Assembly (NCBI GenBank): GCA_945787885.1
Contig: CALZJF010000015.1
Span: 1 to 49,592, forward strand
Direction: 5' to 3'
From: an uncultured Bacteroidales bacterium
GTDB lineage: Bacteria; Bacteroidota; Bacteroidia; Bacteroidales; Bacteroidaceae
DNA: 49,592 nt
Part shown: piece after piece, positions 26,259 to 33,940 of the stretch
How positions within the stretch are numbered: position 1 is the stretch's first letter
Layout of the letters: each line of letters opens with the position of its first letter
The notes under the pieces: generated by a model
What the model was told of the DNA's origin: nothing
Seen by the model: the letters and a program-made list of their open reading frames with translations, nothing else
Databases searched by the model: none
Translations under genes and position numbers: made by a program

Positions 26259-26424
26259 AGCCCAACTTTTGGGCAGCCAACAGCAGGGCTGCAAGCTGAC
26301 GCCAGAACTTCTGCCTCCCACGTAATCATTTTCGCCCCTCAAAATGTTCACTTTGACCCCAAAAGTCATCATTTTGACCCCCAGAAATGGCCACTTGCTG
26401 ACGAAAAGCAATGTAGGAAATCTG
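26250..26424 (+). repeat. Composite phased-palindrome element, copy 3
   Basis: Contains hairpin GCCCAACTTTTGGGC (about 26268-26282), a short GC-rich segment with AACTTCTGCCTCC, four 21-22 bp units from about 26320 (CACGTAATCATTTTCGCCCC, CAAAATGTTCACTTTGACCC, AAAAGTCATCATTTTGACCC, AGAAATGGCCACTTGCTG), and the tail GACGAAAAGCAATGTAGG. The units are the clearest examples of the CAAAATGnTCAnTTTG palindrome. Confidence 0.75.
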
Positions 26425-26524
26425 AGGACAACACTGAAAATCTGAAAACCTCCATGGAAATTGGGAAAAGCAGCAGAAAGGCAAGGGAGGGGCAGATAAC
26501 GATTTGGGCAAATACACACAGAAA

Positions 26525-26543
26525 GGGCTATGCCGCATAGCCC
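26525..26543. terminator. Perfect 8-bp hairpin
   Basis: GGGCTATG and CATAGCCC flank a 3-nt loop. No T-tract follows. It lies 35 bp before another hairpin and downstream of the lone nucleotidyltransferase, so either could terminate that gene. Confidence 0.4.
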
Positions 26544-26577
26544 AAAGCAAGCGAGCGCAACAAGCGACACACGGAAT

Positions 26578-26636
26578 TAAGCGTGCCGCACGGCCGCGCC
26601 CTACCTTTCAGGGCGCATTGCCATGCGGCACGTTTA
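26578..26636 (-). terminator. Two-part hairpin downstream of the nucleotidyltransferase
   Basis: Outer stem TAAGCGTGCCGCA with TGCGGCACGTTTA and inner stem GCGCCCT with AGGGCGC. It is beyond the stop of the nucleotidyltransferase gene. About 125 bp between it and that gene (26637-26763) show nothing I can identify. Confidence 0.45.
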
Positions 26637-26763
26637 CTCGCCCCTCAGCGGTCTGCATTTCATCAATCAACTTTGGGGCATGTCAGCAAGATTTTCAGCA
26701 GGAACAACAAACGCGCAGACCACGACGTATATAAGTAAATGATGAAGATTACCTATATAATCT

Positions 26764-27090
26764 TCATAAGGCTATGCCTTCTTTTGTGACATTCTTGTAA
26801 AATGGAGTGAAGTTTCTTACCCGCCACTCCTTCTCCGTATATAGAATGGGGTTAATCATGGCATCAATATCCCAACCTAACTCGCGGATAGGATAGGAGA
26901 TGTTGTCCCAATCTTCTTTTGTAATGCAGTCTTTATCCAGCAAGACCAGCACATCCCAGTCTGAGTCTATACGCGCATCACCTCTTGCCCTCGAACCAAA
27001 CAGAAAGGCCCGTGACTTATATTGAGGACTATTGCCCAAAATCCGAACTATGCCCTCTTTTATCTGCCTGTCAATCATAGTTTTACTCAT
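26764..27090 (-). CDS. Nucleotidyltransferase of the MNT (MntA-like) family
   Basis: 108 residues from MSKTMIDRQIKEGIVRILGN; an alternative start 24 bp upstream (MRRKHRTS) is possible. The motif GSRARGDARIDSDWDVLV gives the GSxxRG(x)nDxDxDhhV pattern of minimal nucleotidyltransferases, with a further Asp in GWDIDAMINP. MntA proteins usually sit next to a HEPN RNase whose activity they block by AMPylation; no HEPN gene is adjacent here, so this may be a solitary relic or a stand-alone enzyme. Base composition is more AT-rich than the neighbours, which is compatible with transfer. Confidence 0.9.
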   Translation of the reverse strand: MSKTMIDRQIKEGIVRILGNSPQYKSRAFLFGSRARGDARIDSDWDVLVLLDKDCITKEDWDNISYPIRELGWDIDAMINPILYTEKEWRVRNFTPFYKNVTKEGIAL

Positions 27091-27257
27091 ACTTGTGCGA
27101 TGTTTTCGCCGCAAACATAAGTTTTATTTCTGAAACAACAAAGAAAAACGGACAAAACACATGAGAAATTTGATGGCTTTTCGCCATATTTACTCATCTG
27201 AAACATAAAAAGGAAGTGCGCACACACGTAGGCCATCCCCTCCCATGCCCGCGCGCC

Positions 27258-28259
27258 TTACTCTTCCGTATAGCACCAGTTCTTGTTCACCACGGGCTTG
27301 TCGCCGAAGAGCTCGGCATAGCGGCGGTTGATGGTGGCGAATTTCTCGATGTAGCATTTGAAGAAGCCCTTTGTCTCTGGGGTGATGAAAGGCTTGAGGG
27401 GCATCTGCTCGATGCGCTTGAAGTTGTAGCCCCCACGGATATTCACGTGCCACCCCCAATCTTCAAGGAAACCGATGTCGAAGGCATCGGCAGGACAATA
27501 GAAAGAACAGCGCATGCACATCAGGCAACGATGGTGGAAGGCTATTTCTCCCTTCTTGTTGCGATAGATGTTCTGCACGGGGCAACGCTTGATGCAGAGA
27601 TTGCAGTTCGTACACTTGTCTTTATCCACCTTATACAGGAAGGAATTGACGGGCCCGCCTATATACTGCGGCCGAGCCACCATGCTCGCCACGAAACGCG
27701 GCCAGAGCTTATAGGGCTTCCAGTTGGGGATGCCGTGGAGCACCTCATAGACCATGATTTCCAGCAACTTCTTGTCCATCTCCAACATCTCGCGAATGCA
27801 GGCATCCTCGAAGCGGAAATGGATGTTGTAAGGCATCATGAAATGGTACTCGTTCTGCACGCTGACCCCATCGCGACGGAGCTTCCGCAGGAAATACTTT
27901 GACGAGGCATCGTTGGCATGATACGTCTCGCCGGAATTTTTATAGATGAATCCGCGCAGACCTGCGGGGAACTTCTGCGCACGGATGAAGCGGAGGAAGG
28001 CATACGGGGCGGCAAAGCCATAGATGGGAGAGCCGAAGCCTATGAGATTATAGGGCGAATAGTCCAACGGCTCATTGTTCATCGGGTCGATTTCATACGT
28101 CGTCACGCGGCATCCCTCTTCTTCCAGACGGAGTTTCACCTTCTGCGTGATGTAGCGCGTGTTGAATGTGCCGGTATAATAGAGGAGGAGGCAGTGTATG
28201 CCGCTGCCCGGAGAGGCGGCCTGCTGGCTTTCGGGGGAGAGGTCAGGATGAATGGTCAT
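27258..28259 (-). CDS. EFR1 family flavodoxin-ferredoxin protein
   Basis: 333 residues. The N-terminal half (about 20-170) is flavodoxin-like: LLLYYTGTFNTRYITQKVK and NLIGFGSPIYGFAAPY. The C-terminal part has two 4Fe-4S ferredoxin motifs, CTNCNLCIKRCP and CLMCMRCSFYCP at about 215-255. This is the EFR1 (ferrodoxin) family seen in Bacteroidetes and clostridia; the electron partners are not known. It lies 21 bp after the SDR gene and is probably transcribed with it. Start chosen at MTIHPDLSPES; the flavodoxin fold begins about 20 residues later, so the true start could be further in. Confidence 0.9.
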   Translation of the reverse strand: MTIHPDLSPESQQAASPGSGIHCLLLYYTGTFNTRYITQKVKLRLEEEGCRVTTYEIDPMNNEPLDYSPYNLIGFGSPIYGFAAPYAFLRFIRAQKFPAGLRGFIYKNSGETYHANDASSKYFLRKLRRDGVSVQNEYHFMMPYNIHFRFEDACIREMLEMDKKLLEIMVYEVLHGIPNWKPYKLWPRFVASMVARPQYIGGPVNSFLYKVDKDKCTNCNLCIKRCPVQNIYRNKKGEIAFHHRCLMCMRCSFYCPADAFDIGFLEDWGWHVNIRGGYNFKRIEQMPLKPFITPETKGFFKCYIEKFATINRRYAELFGDKPVVNKNWCYTEE

Positions 28260-28280
28260 AAGCTGCTATGGGAGGGGGAT

Positions 28281-29054
28281 TCAGAACCAGCCCCAACGGC
28301 GAATCAGACGGAGCACGCCGATGGGGATGAAGGGGACGATGTTGAGGATTTTGGTGAAGAAGCCTGGCGTTATCTCATGCTTGCCGCTGAAAAGGGCCTT
28401 GACGCCCGTCTCTGCCAGCTGCTCGGGGCGCACGATGGCCCCCACTGCCAGACCTAAACGCATGGCGCGCGGACTGATGCTGTAGAGCGGCGTGGCGACG
28501 GCTCCGGGGCGCACACACGTGACGCTGACGCCCTGACGGCGCAGCTCAATGTGGAGGGAGGAGGAGAAATAGCGCAGGAAGGCCTTGGTGGAGGCGTAGG
28601 TGGACATACGCTGTATGCCATAGTTCGAAGTCACGGAACTCATGTTGAGCACGTAGCCCTTACGGCGCGCCTGCATGGCTTGGCCGAAATAATACGTCAG
28701 CATGGCTGGCGTGAAGACGTGGAGATTGAGGATGAGGGCATTGAAGGCGGGAGAATCGGCGAGGAAGTCGCGGTCGTGATACACGCCTGCATTGTTGATC
28801 AGCACCTCCACTTCCAGTTGCTGCTCTTCACACCAGAGGTAGAGGCGCTGGGCGGCATCCTGCACGCCGAGGTCGATGACGAGCGAACGGACGTCAATGT
28901 CGGGGAAACGCCGGCGAAGCTCTGCGGCCTTGTCATGGATGGCATCCTCGTTGCTCACGACAATCAGCTGATAGCAACGTCGCGCCATTGCCACGGCATA
29001 CTCGTAACCGATACCCGAACTGGCGCCCGTCACCAAGGCGTAGGGAGTGTTCAT
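28281..29054 (-). CDS. SDR family NAD(P)-dependent oxidoreductase
   Basis: 257 residues from MNTPYALVTGASSGIGYEYA, which gives the standard SDR start; a longer ORF of 14 more residues is less likely. The cofactor motif TGASSGIG (9-16), NNAG (about 85) and the active-site YASTKAFLRYF (Tyr, Lys) are present; the C-terminus is hydrophobic. Substrate unknown. It precedes the EFR1 gene by 21 bp, suggesting a small redox operon. Confidence 0.92.
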   Translation of the reverse strand: MNTPYALVTGASSGIGYEYAVAMARRCYQLIVVSNEDAIHDKAAELRRRFPDIDVRSLVIDLGVQDAAQRLYLWCEEQQLEVEVLINNAGVYHDRDFLADSPAFNALILNLHVFTPAMLTYYFGQAMQARRKGYVLNMSSVTSNYGIQRMSTYASTKAFLRYFSSSLHIELRRQGVSVTCVRPGAVATPLYSISPRAMRLGLAVGAIVRPEQLAETGVKALFSGKHEITPGFFTKILNIVPFIPIGVLRLIRRWGWF

Positions 29055-29099
29055 GATTTTCTGAGGGAGATTGATGTGAGTATCTACGTATAGCAAATA

Positions 29100-29262
29100 T
29101 GGTAGGTAATTATGATGGATTGTCTGTCGGAACGCTCTCCTTGGCGCAGGCTTTAGGCTTGAAAACAGTCACATAGCCGGCCATGCTCCTTTATTGCCAG
29201 ACTAAAGCCTGCCTTCAAACAGTGCATTCTAACATAAAACTAATTTTCATTACCTACTATAT
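29100..29262. repeat. MITE-like foldback repeat (GTAGGTAAT ends)
   Basis: GTAGGTAAT at 29102-29110 faces ATTACCTAC near 29250-29258. Inside, GCAGGCTTTAG (about 29146) pairs with CTAAAGCCTGC (about 29204) around a core CATAGCCGGCCATGCTCC. The whole insert can fold back on itself. It is the simpler relative of the copy at 2602-2878. Confidence 0.7.
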
Positions 29263-29325
29263 AACGTAAGTAAATGGAACATATTGTAAGCCAACGGCGG
29301 CTTTTCGCGCTTTTTAAGGCCATTT

Positions 29326-29337
29326 ATGCCGCGGCAT
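29326..29337. promoter_or_regulatory. Palindrome ATGCCGCGGCAT upstream of crcB
   Basis: A perfect 12-bp palindrome 14 bp upstream of a possible -7 box (TATATTTG, 29352-29359). It might be an operator. The repeated text GGCGGCTTTTC occurs on both sides (29297 and 29339). No fluoride riboswitch consensus is visible. Confidence 0.4.
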
Positions 29338-29431
29338 AGGCGGCTTTTCCGTATATTTGGCAGTAAAATCCCATCTGCCTCGGGCTCATTCGGCACAGCG
29401 GCTCGGCTCGGGGCTGCCTTTTCCTTGCCAA

Positions 29432-29833
29432 ATGAAAGAAATTCTCTTTGTGTTTCTCGGCGGCGGTGCAGGCTCGGTACTGCGTTTCCTGACGTCGGTA
29501 TGCTGGCAGCGACTGGCGGTCATGCCCTCGTTTGCAGCCATGTGGCTGCCATGGCCCACGCTGATTGTAAACGTGGTGGGCTGCTTTCTCATTGCCGTAT
29601 TCTATATTATGAGCGAACGCTGTAACCTCTCCGCGGAGACGAGGCTGCTGCTGACGACGGGGCTATGCGGCGGATTCACCACCTTCTCCACCTTTAGCCA
29701 CGAGGGCCTACAGCTCCTGCGCAACGGACAGTATGCTGCCTATGCCGCCTACTTCGGCCTGAGCCTGCTGCTCGGACTTACTGCCGCCGCACTGCCCTAT
29801 TTTTGGATGACAAAGACAGAACTCCCCGCATAG
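29432..29833 (+). CDS. crcB: Fluoride channel CrcB/Fluc
   Basis: 133 residues from MKEILFVFLGGGAGSVLRFL; an upstream in-frame ATG (29357) would add 25 residues without membrane character and is rejected. Inner-membrane channel that exports fluoride. Four hydrophobic segments and the family motifs GGGAGSVLRF, NVVGCFLIAV and GLCGGFTTFSTFSHE are present. It ends 6 bp before the Y-family polymerase gene, so the two are probably co-transcribed, an unusual pairing. Confidence 0.95.
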   Translation: MKEILFVFLGGGAGSVLRFLTSVCWQRLAVMPSFAAMWLPWPTLIVNVVGCFLIAVFYIMSERCNLSAETRLLLTTGLCGGFTTFSTFSHEGLQLLRNGQYAAYAAYFGLSLLLGLTAAALPYFWMTKTELPA

Positions 29834-29839
29834 GACATC

Positions 29840-31351
29840 ATGCCAAACGCCTCACACACCTACATAGCCATCGACCTGAAATCATTCTACGCCTCCGTGG
29901 AATGTGCGGACCGTCAGCTCGACCCGCTGGACACGAACCTCGTCGTAGCCGATGAGAGCCGTACGGAGAAGACGATTTGCCTCGCCGTATCACCATCGCT
30001 GAAGGCTTACGGCATCAGCGGACGGGCACGGCTCTTCGAGGTGACGCGGCGACTGCGCGAGGTGAACAACGCGAGATATTGGGCATCGAGAGGCAGACGG
30101 CTGACGGGAAAGTCATGGTCAGACCGCGAACTCAAGGCTCACCCGGACTGGAGCGTGGACTACCTCGTCGCACGGCCACGCATGGCACGCTATGTGGCGT
30201 GTAGCCGCACGATACGGCAGATCTATCTGAAATACATCGCTCCGGAGCATATGCACGTATATTCCATAGATGAGGTGTTTATGGATGTCAGCCCTTACCT
30301 GCAAACGTATGGCATGACGGCACACGAACTGGCGCAGACCATCATACGCGATGTGCTGGCGCAGACGGGCATCACGGCAACGGCAGGCATCGGCACGAAC
30401 CTCTATCTCTGCAAGGTGGCAATGGACATCGTGGCAAAGCACCTTCCGGCTGATGCCGATGGGGTGCGCATTGCCGAACTGGACGAGGAAAGCTATCGCC
30501 GAACGCTCTGGAGCCACCGCCCACTGACGGACTTCTGGCGCATCGGACGCGGAACGGCGCGGCGACTGGAGGCGAACTTTATATTCACGATGGGCGACCT
30601 GGCACGGACTTCGCTCCACGGCGAAGACTTCCTATACCGTCTCTTCGGCGTCAATGCCGAACTGCTCATTGACCATGCGTGGGGGTGGGAGCCGTGTACG
30701 ATAGAACAGGTGAAGGCATATCGCCCACGGAGCAGTTCGATGAGCAGCGGGCAGGTGCTGATGCACCCTTACCCCATTGCTCAGGCGCGCACGGTGGCGC
30801 GGGAGATGGCGGAGAGCCTGGCCTACAGCCTGCTCGAAAAACGCTTGGTGGCAGATGCCCTATCACTGCATGTCGGCTACGACCGCACAAGCCTGAACAG
30901 TCCGGAGGCAGCACTGATGTACAGCGGACCCATAGCGACGGATCATTATGGCAGACGCGTGCCGAAACATGCTGATGGTTCCATGCGCCTGCCGCGTCCC
31001 ACCTGCTCGGCTCGCATCATCACGGAGAGCATAGTCAGCATCTTCGACAAAATCGTCAACCCCTTTCTCCTCATTCGCCGCCTGACCTTGACGGCGGAGG
31101 GAGTCAGAGACGAGGAGGCGGCACGCCGCAATCGGAAACCGCAGCAGCTCGACCTCTTCACCGACTACGATGCGCTGCGAAAGCAGGAGGAGGCGGAGCA
31201 GGCGGCACTGCTGAAAGAACGGCGCATGATGGAGGCGGCGCTGAACATCAAGCGGCGGTTCGGGAAAAACGCCCTGCTGAAAGGCACTGACTTTGAAGAG
31301 GGTGCCACCATGCGTGACAGAAATGAGCAAATCGGGGGACATCGGGCATGA
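29840..31351 (+). CDS. Y-family DNA polymerase with clamp-binding motif (UvrX/UmuC-like)
   Basis: 503 residues. Error-prone translesion polymerase. The catalytic residues are visible: D12 in AIDLKSFYASVE and the D-E pair in YSIDEVFMDVS (about 138-148); the helix-hairpin-helix segment with WRIGRGTARRLE follows at about 235. A C-terminal extension carries QLDLF at 436-440, an excellent beta-clamp motif, and ends with KRRFGKNALLKGTDFEEGA, a tail I recognise from UvrX-type polymerases of Firmicutes and Bacteroidetes. It is followed 49 bp later by a YolD-like gene, the usual partner. Confidence 0.93.
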   Translation: MPNASHTYIAIDLKSFYASVECADRQLDPLDTNLVVADESRTEKTICLAVSPSLKAYGISGRARLFEVTRRLREVNNARYWASRGRRLTGKSWSDRELKAHPDWSVDYLVARPRMARYVACSRTIRQIYLKYIAPEHMHVYSIDEVFMDVSPYLQTYGMTAHELAQTIIRDVLAQTGITATAGIGTNLYLCKVAMDIVAKHLPADADGVRIAELDEESYRRTLWSHRPLTDFWRIGRGTARRLEANFIFTMGDLARTSLHGEDFLYRLFGVNAELLIDHAWGWEPCTIEQVKAYRPRSSSMSSGQVLMHPYPIAQARTVAREMAESLAYSLLEKRLVADALSLHVGYDRTSLNSPEAALMYSGPIATDHYGRRVPKHADGSMRLPRPTCSARIITESIVSIFDKIVNPFLLIRRLTLTAEGVRDEEAARRNRKPQQLDLFTDYDALRKQEEAEQAALLKERRMMEAALNIKRRFGKNALLKGTDFEEGATMRDRNEQIGGHRA

Positions 31352-31400
31352 AGCCGCCATAGCTGACCTGATTCACAACCTTACTTCATAGCTACGACGT

Positions 31401-31631
31401 ATGAGCAAAGACTACGACGACATCATCCATCTGCCTCACTACGAGCCGAAGTCGCACCAACGAATGTCTGTCATGGCGCGCGCCGCACAGTTCGCACCCT
31501 TTGCCGCCATTTCCGGGACGGAGCAAGAGGAGGCGGAGGGGGAACTGAATGGCACGACGCACCAGCCAGACGATACAGAACTTTTGATGGACGATGACGA
31601 AATGAACCTTAACCCCACACCAACAAGTTAA
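31401..31631 (+). CDS. Small YolD-like protein paired with the polymerase
   Basis: 76 residues. The conserved part DIIHLPHYEPKSHQRMSVMA followed by RAAQFAPFAAISG (about 6-39) is what is found next to UvrX-type polymerases in clostridia, where such proteins are annotated YolD-like. The rest is acidic, Thr/Asp-rich and probably unstructured. The role is not established; control of polymerase activity or expression is an inference from the pairing. It lies 49 bp after the polymerase and probably shares its transcript. Confidence 0.85.
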   Translation: MSKDYDDIIHLPHYEPKSHQRMSVMARAAQFAPFAAISGTEQEEAEGELNGTTHQPDDTELLMDDDEMNLNPTPTS

Positions 31632-31683
31632 GTTGCCAAGTACTGGCTTACAAAGAACAACAGAATTGACAGATTTTCGCCAT

Positions 31684-31717
31684 TTTTCTCACAAAGAGCA
31701 AAGCAACTTTGAGAAAA
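31684..31717. promoter_or_regulatory. Imperfect inverted repeat upstream of the toxin-antitoxin pair
   Basis: TTTTCTC-AC-AAAG and CTTTGAGAAAA (stem interrupted by a two-base bulge, about 10-nt loop) lie 45 bp before the antitoxin start. A hairpin or operator for autoregulation is possible. Confidence 0.45.
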
Positions 31718-31761
31718 CGCGTTAATTTTACAGCCATAACAATTCTAACAAAAAGAAAATT

Positions 31762-31941
31762 ATGAGCGAGAAACAGAAACAAATAGAAAGGGAGCGCAAA
31801 GCCGTATTACAGCTGCTCTTAGAAAAAACAGGATTAAAGTATAAAGAACTTGTAGATGCACAGATAGGTATGTGGATGGCGGGCAACATAGACCTGCTTA
31901 CTGCAGAAGAAAAGAAACAATTCCCGAATCTTATCTTCTGA
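31762..31941 (+). CDS. Putative antitoxin of a PIN toxin pair (59 residues)
   Basis: ATG at 31762 opens a 59-residue frame ending TGA at 31941: MSEKQKQIERERKAVLQLLL..., then DAQIGMWMAGNIDLLTAEEK and KQFPNLIF. The N-terminal part is a Lys/Glu-rich helix. Two bases separate its stop from the next start (ATG at 31944), the tight coupling of type II toxin-antitoxin genes. I do not recognise the antitoxin family. The region is more AT-rich than its neighbours, suggesting acquisition. Confidence 0.75.
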   Translation: MSEKQKQIERERKAVLQLLLEKTGLKYKELVDAQIGMWMAGNIDLLTAEEKKQFPNLIF

Positions 31942-31943
31942 CA

Positions 31944-32390
31944 ATGCCTATGACCCGACATATCACTTACAATCCCAACCACATCTTTGTGGACACAAAC
32001 GTGCTTATTGGGGCGTATAGTGGCGATGCTAAATTTCAAACCGACAGTGATTGTCTGCACTACCTCTATTCCATAGTGGGCAAGAAACTCTATATTTCAA
32101 CGCTTAGCGTGGCGCAACTTATTTCTGTCTATCAGAAACGTAAAACGAATGAGGAGATACGCACAATTGCCCGCGAATTACAGCACCGTTTCACTATCAT
32201 CAATTTCACAACGAAGGATATTGATGCTGCACTCGATCAGACTGGTGCCGATATAGAGGACAATATACAATTCGTGTTAGCACGGAAACAGAAGTGCCAT
32301 GTTATTATTACGAACAATTACAAGGACTACCGTCTCCTGATGGGCGCACAAGTTATAAAACCCTCAAAGGTAAGAACGATTGCTCGATAA
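31944..32390 (+). CDS. PIN-domain protein, probable toxin ribonuclease
   Basis: 148 residues from MPMTRHITYNPNHIFVDTNV; a start at 31950 is equally possible. The PIN pattern is present: HIFVDTNVLIGAY (acidic D17), an acidic stretch in AALDQTGADIEDNIQFVLA and VIITNNYKDY near the C-terminus. PIN toxins cut RNA and are blocked by a cognate antitoxin, which fits the 59-residue gene 2 bp upstream. A bidirectional terminator follows. Confidence 0.88.
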   Translation: MPMTRHITYNPNHIFVDTNVLIGAYSGDAKFQTDSDCLHYLYSIVGKKLYISTLSVAQLISVYQKRKTNEEIRTIARELQHRFTIINFTTKDIDAALDQTGADIEDNIQFVLARKQKCHVIITNNYKDYRLLMGAQVIKPSKVRTIAR

Positions 32391-32462
32391 AAAAAAGAAC
32401 CAATCAAAGCAAGAAACACATATTGGATATAAGCAGGGCAGCTCGCTTCCCTGCGTTTCACA

Positions 32463-32506
32463 AAAAAATCACCCCGCGTCTCCTATCCGACGTGGGGTGA
32501 TTTTTT
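32463..32506. terminator. Bidirectional terminator between PIN toxin and gltD
   Basis: AAAAAATCACCCCGCGTC pairs with GACGTGGGGTGATTTTTT around an 8-nt loop, giving a T-run on both strands. Confidence 0.9.
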
Positions 32507-32528
32507 CTGAAACGGGGGGATTCACGCC

Positions 32529-33878
32529 CTATGCCTGCTTAGCCAGGAAGGCATCGACGGACTTCGCAGCCTGTATGCCGCTGGCCAACGCCCGGACTAC
32601 CAAGCTGGCGCCTGACGCTGCGTCGCCTGCCAAGAAGACATTGGAGGGCAGGGCGGGATGCTGGGGCTTGAGGAATCCCATGGCGAGCAATACCATATCC
32701 GCCTTGATGACCTCAGGTTCACCCTTCACCTCCATCAGCGGACGACCACCATCAGGGCTCGGTTTCCACTCAATCTCCTGTACTTTCACACCCCTGAGAC
32801 AGCCATTTTCGCCCAGAAACTCCAAGGTATTGATGTTCCATCGGCGCAGGCAGCCCTCTTCATGACTGGAAGTGGTCTTGAGAACATGAGGCCAATCGGG
32901 CCAAGGATGCTGTGGATCTTCCGGTCCCTCCACTGGTCGGGGCATGATTTCTATCTGCGTCACGCTGCGACAGCCTTGGCGGTGGGCGGTGCCAATGCAG
33001 TCGCTACCCGTATCGCCACCGCCAATGACGAGGACGTCCTTGCCTCGGGCACTGACAAGCTCATCCTTCGCAAATTCTCTCCCTGCCAACAGGCGGTTTT
33101 GCTGAGCGAGCATCTCCAGTGCCAAGTGGATGCCCTTCAGTTCGCGGCCCGGAATCTTCAAATCGCGGGCGGTGGGGGTTCCCGTGGCTACGACGTAGGC
33201 ATCAAAACCTTCGGGCAACGCTTCGATATCCATGTGCTGCCCATAGGCAAAGACTATGCCCTCCTGTTCGAGCAGGGCTATGCGGCGGTCGATGACGCTC
33301 TTGTTCAGCTTGAAGTTCGGGATGCCATAGCGCAGCAGTCCGCCCGCGCGTTCGCAAGCCTCAAACACCGTGACGCCGTAGCCGAGATGATTCAGCTCAT
33401 TGGCAGCGGCCAATCCTGCCGGACCGGCTCCAATGACTGCCACGCGACGGCCATTCCGCTCGATGTGCTGCGGCTGCACGAAATTTTCCTCAAAGGCATG
33501 TTCGGTAATCGCCACTTCGTCTTCACGATTTGTGGTCGGTTCGTGCTCCGTCAGATTGAGGATGCAGGCTTTCTCGCAGAGCGCCGGACAGATGCGTCCC
33601 GTAAATTCCGGGAAGGGGTTAGTGGCAGAGAGCAGGCGGTAGGCCATTTCCCAGTCGCCACGATAGAGGGCATCGTTCCACTCAGGGGGCTTATTGCCCA
33701 AGGGGCATGCCCAATGGCAGAAAGGCACGCCGCAGTCCATGCAGCGCGAGGCCTGTTGCCGGCGGTCGCTGACGTTGAGCGTCTGCTCCACTTCGCCGAA
33801 ATCGTAGATTCTATCGTTGACGGGACGGTAGCCAGCCTCCTTTCGAGGCACCGTAAGGAATGCTTTTGGATTTCCCAT
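32529..33878 (-). CDS. gltD: Glutamate synthase (NADPH) small subunit
   Basis: 449 residues, cytosolic. Passes electrons from NADPH through FAD to the large subunit, making glutamate from glutamine and 2-oxoglutarate. The N-terminal ferredoxin-like part has CMDCGVPFCHWACPLGNKPP and CPALCEKAC; FAD and NAD sites are VAVIGAGPAGLAAAN (about 145-159) and DVLVIGGGDTGSDCIG (about 280). The C-terminus VFLAGDAASGASLVVRA is standard. It lies 62 bp after gltB, so they form the gltBD operon. Confidence 0.97.
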   Translation of the reverse strand: MGNPKAFLTVPRKEAGYRPVNDRIYDFGEVEQTLNVSDRRQQASRCMDCGVPFCHWACPLGNKPPEWNDALYRGDWEMAYRLLSATNPFPEFTGRICPALCEKACILNLTEHEPTTNREDEVAITEHAFEENFVQPQHIERNGRRVAVIGAGPAGLAAANELNHLGYGVTVFEACERAGGLLRYGIPNFKLNKSVIDRRIALLEQEGIVFAYGQHMDIEALPEGFDAYVVATGTPTARDLKIPGRELKGIHLALEMLAQQNRLLAGREFAKDELVSARGKDVLVIGGGDTGSDCIGTAHRQGCRSVTQIEIMPRPVEGPEDPQHPWPDWPHVLKTTSSHEEGCLRRWNINTLEFLGENGCLRGVKVQEIEWKPSPDGGRPLMEVKGEPEVIKADMVLLAMGFLKPQHPALPSNVFLAGDAASGASLVVRALASGIQAAKSVDAFLAKQA

Positions 33879-33940
33879 ATAGCTTCAAAGTAGTTTTTGT
33901 GTATGTTTCAAGGAGTTCAAGGGGTTTCACCGCGCACAGC

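Larger units (their letters stand above)
25818..26763. other. Intergenic region without genes, rich in repeats
   Basis: Upstream of the subtilase. It holds an exact 16-bp direct repeat (TGAAGTTTAGTCAGTC at 25952 and 25984), a minus-strand -7 box (TAATTTTG, complement of 26061-26068) that could start a leader of about 240 nt, a five-fold 22-bp array (26149-26258), a composite element (26250-26424) and two hairpins (26525-26543, 26578-26636). I see nothing coding. Confidence 0.75.

Noticed and set aside
26440-26763. HEPN partner gene next to the nucleotidyltransferase
   Set aside because: No frame there shows HEPN features; only hairpins and repeats.
29260-29431. Fluoride riboswitch upstream of crcB
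   Set aside because: The consensus could not be found; only a palindrome and a -7 box are visible.
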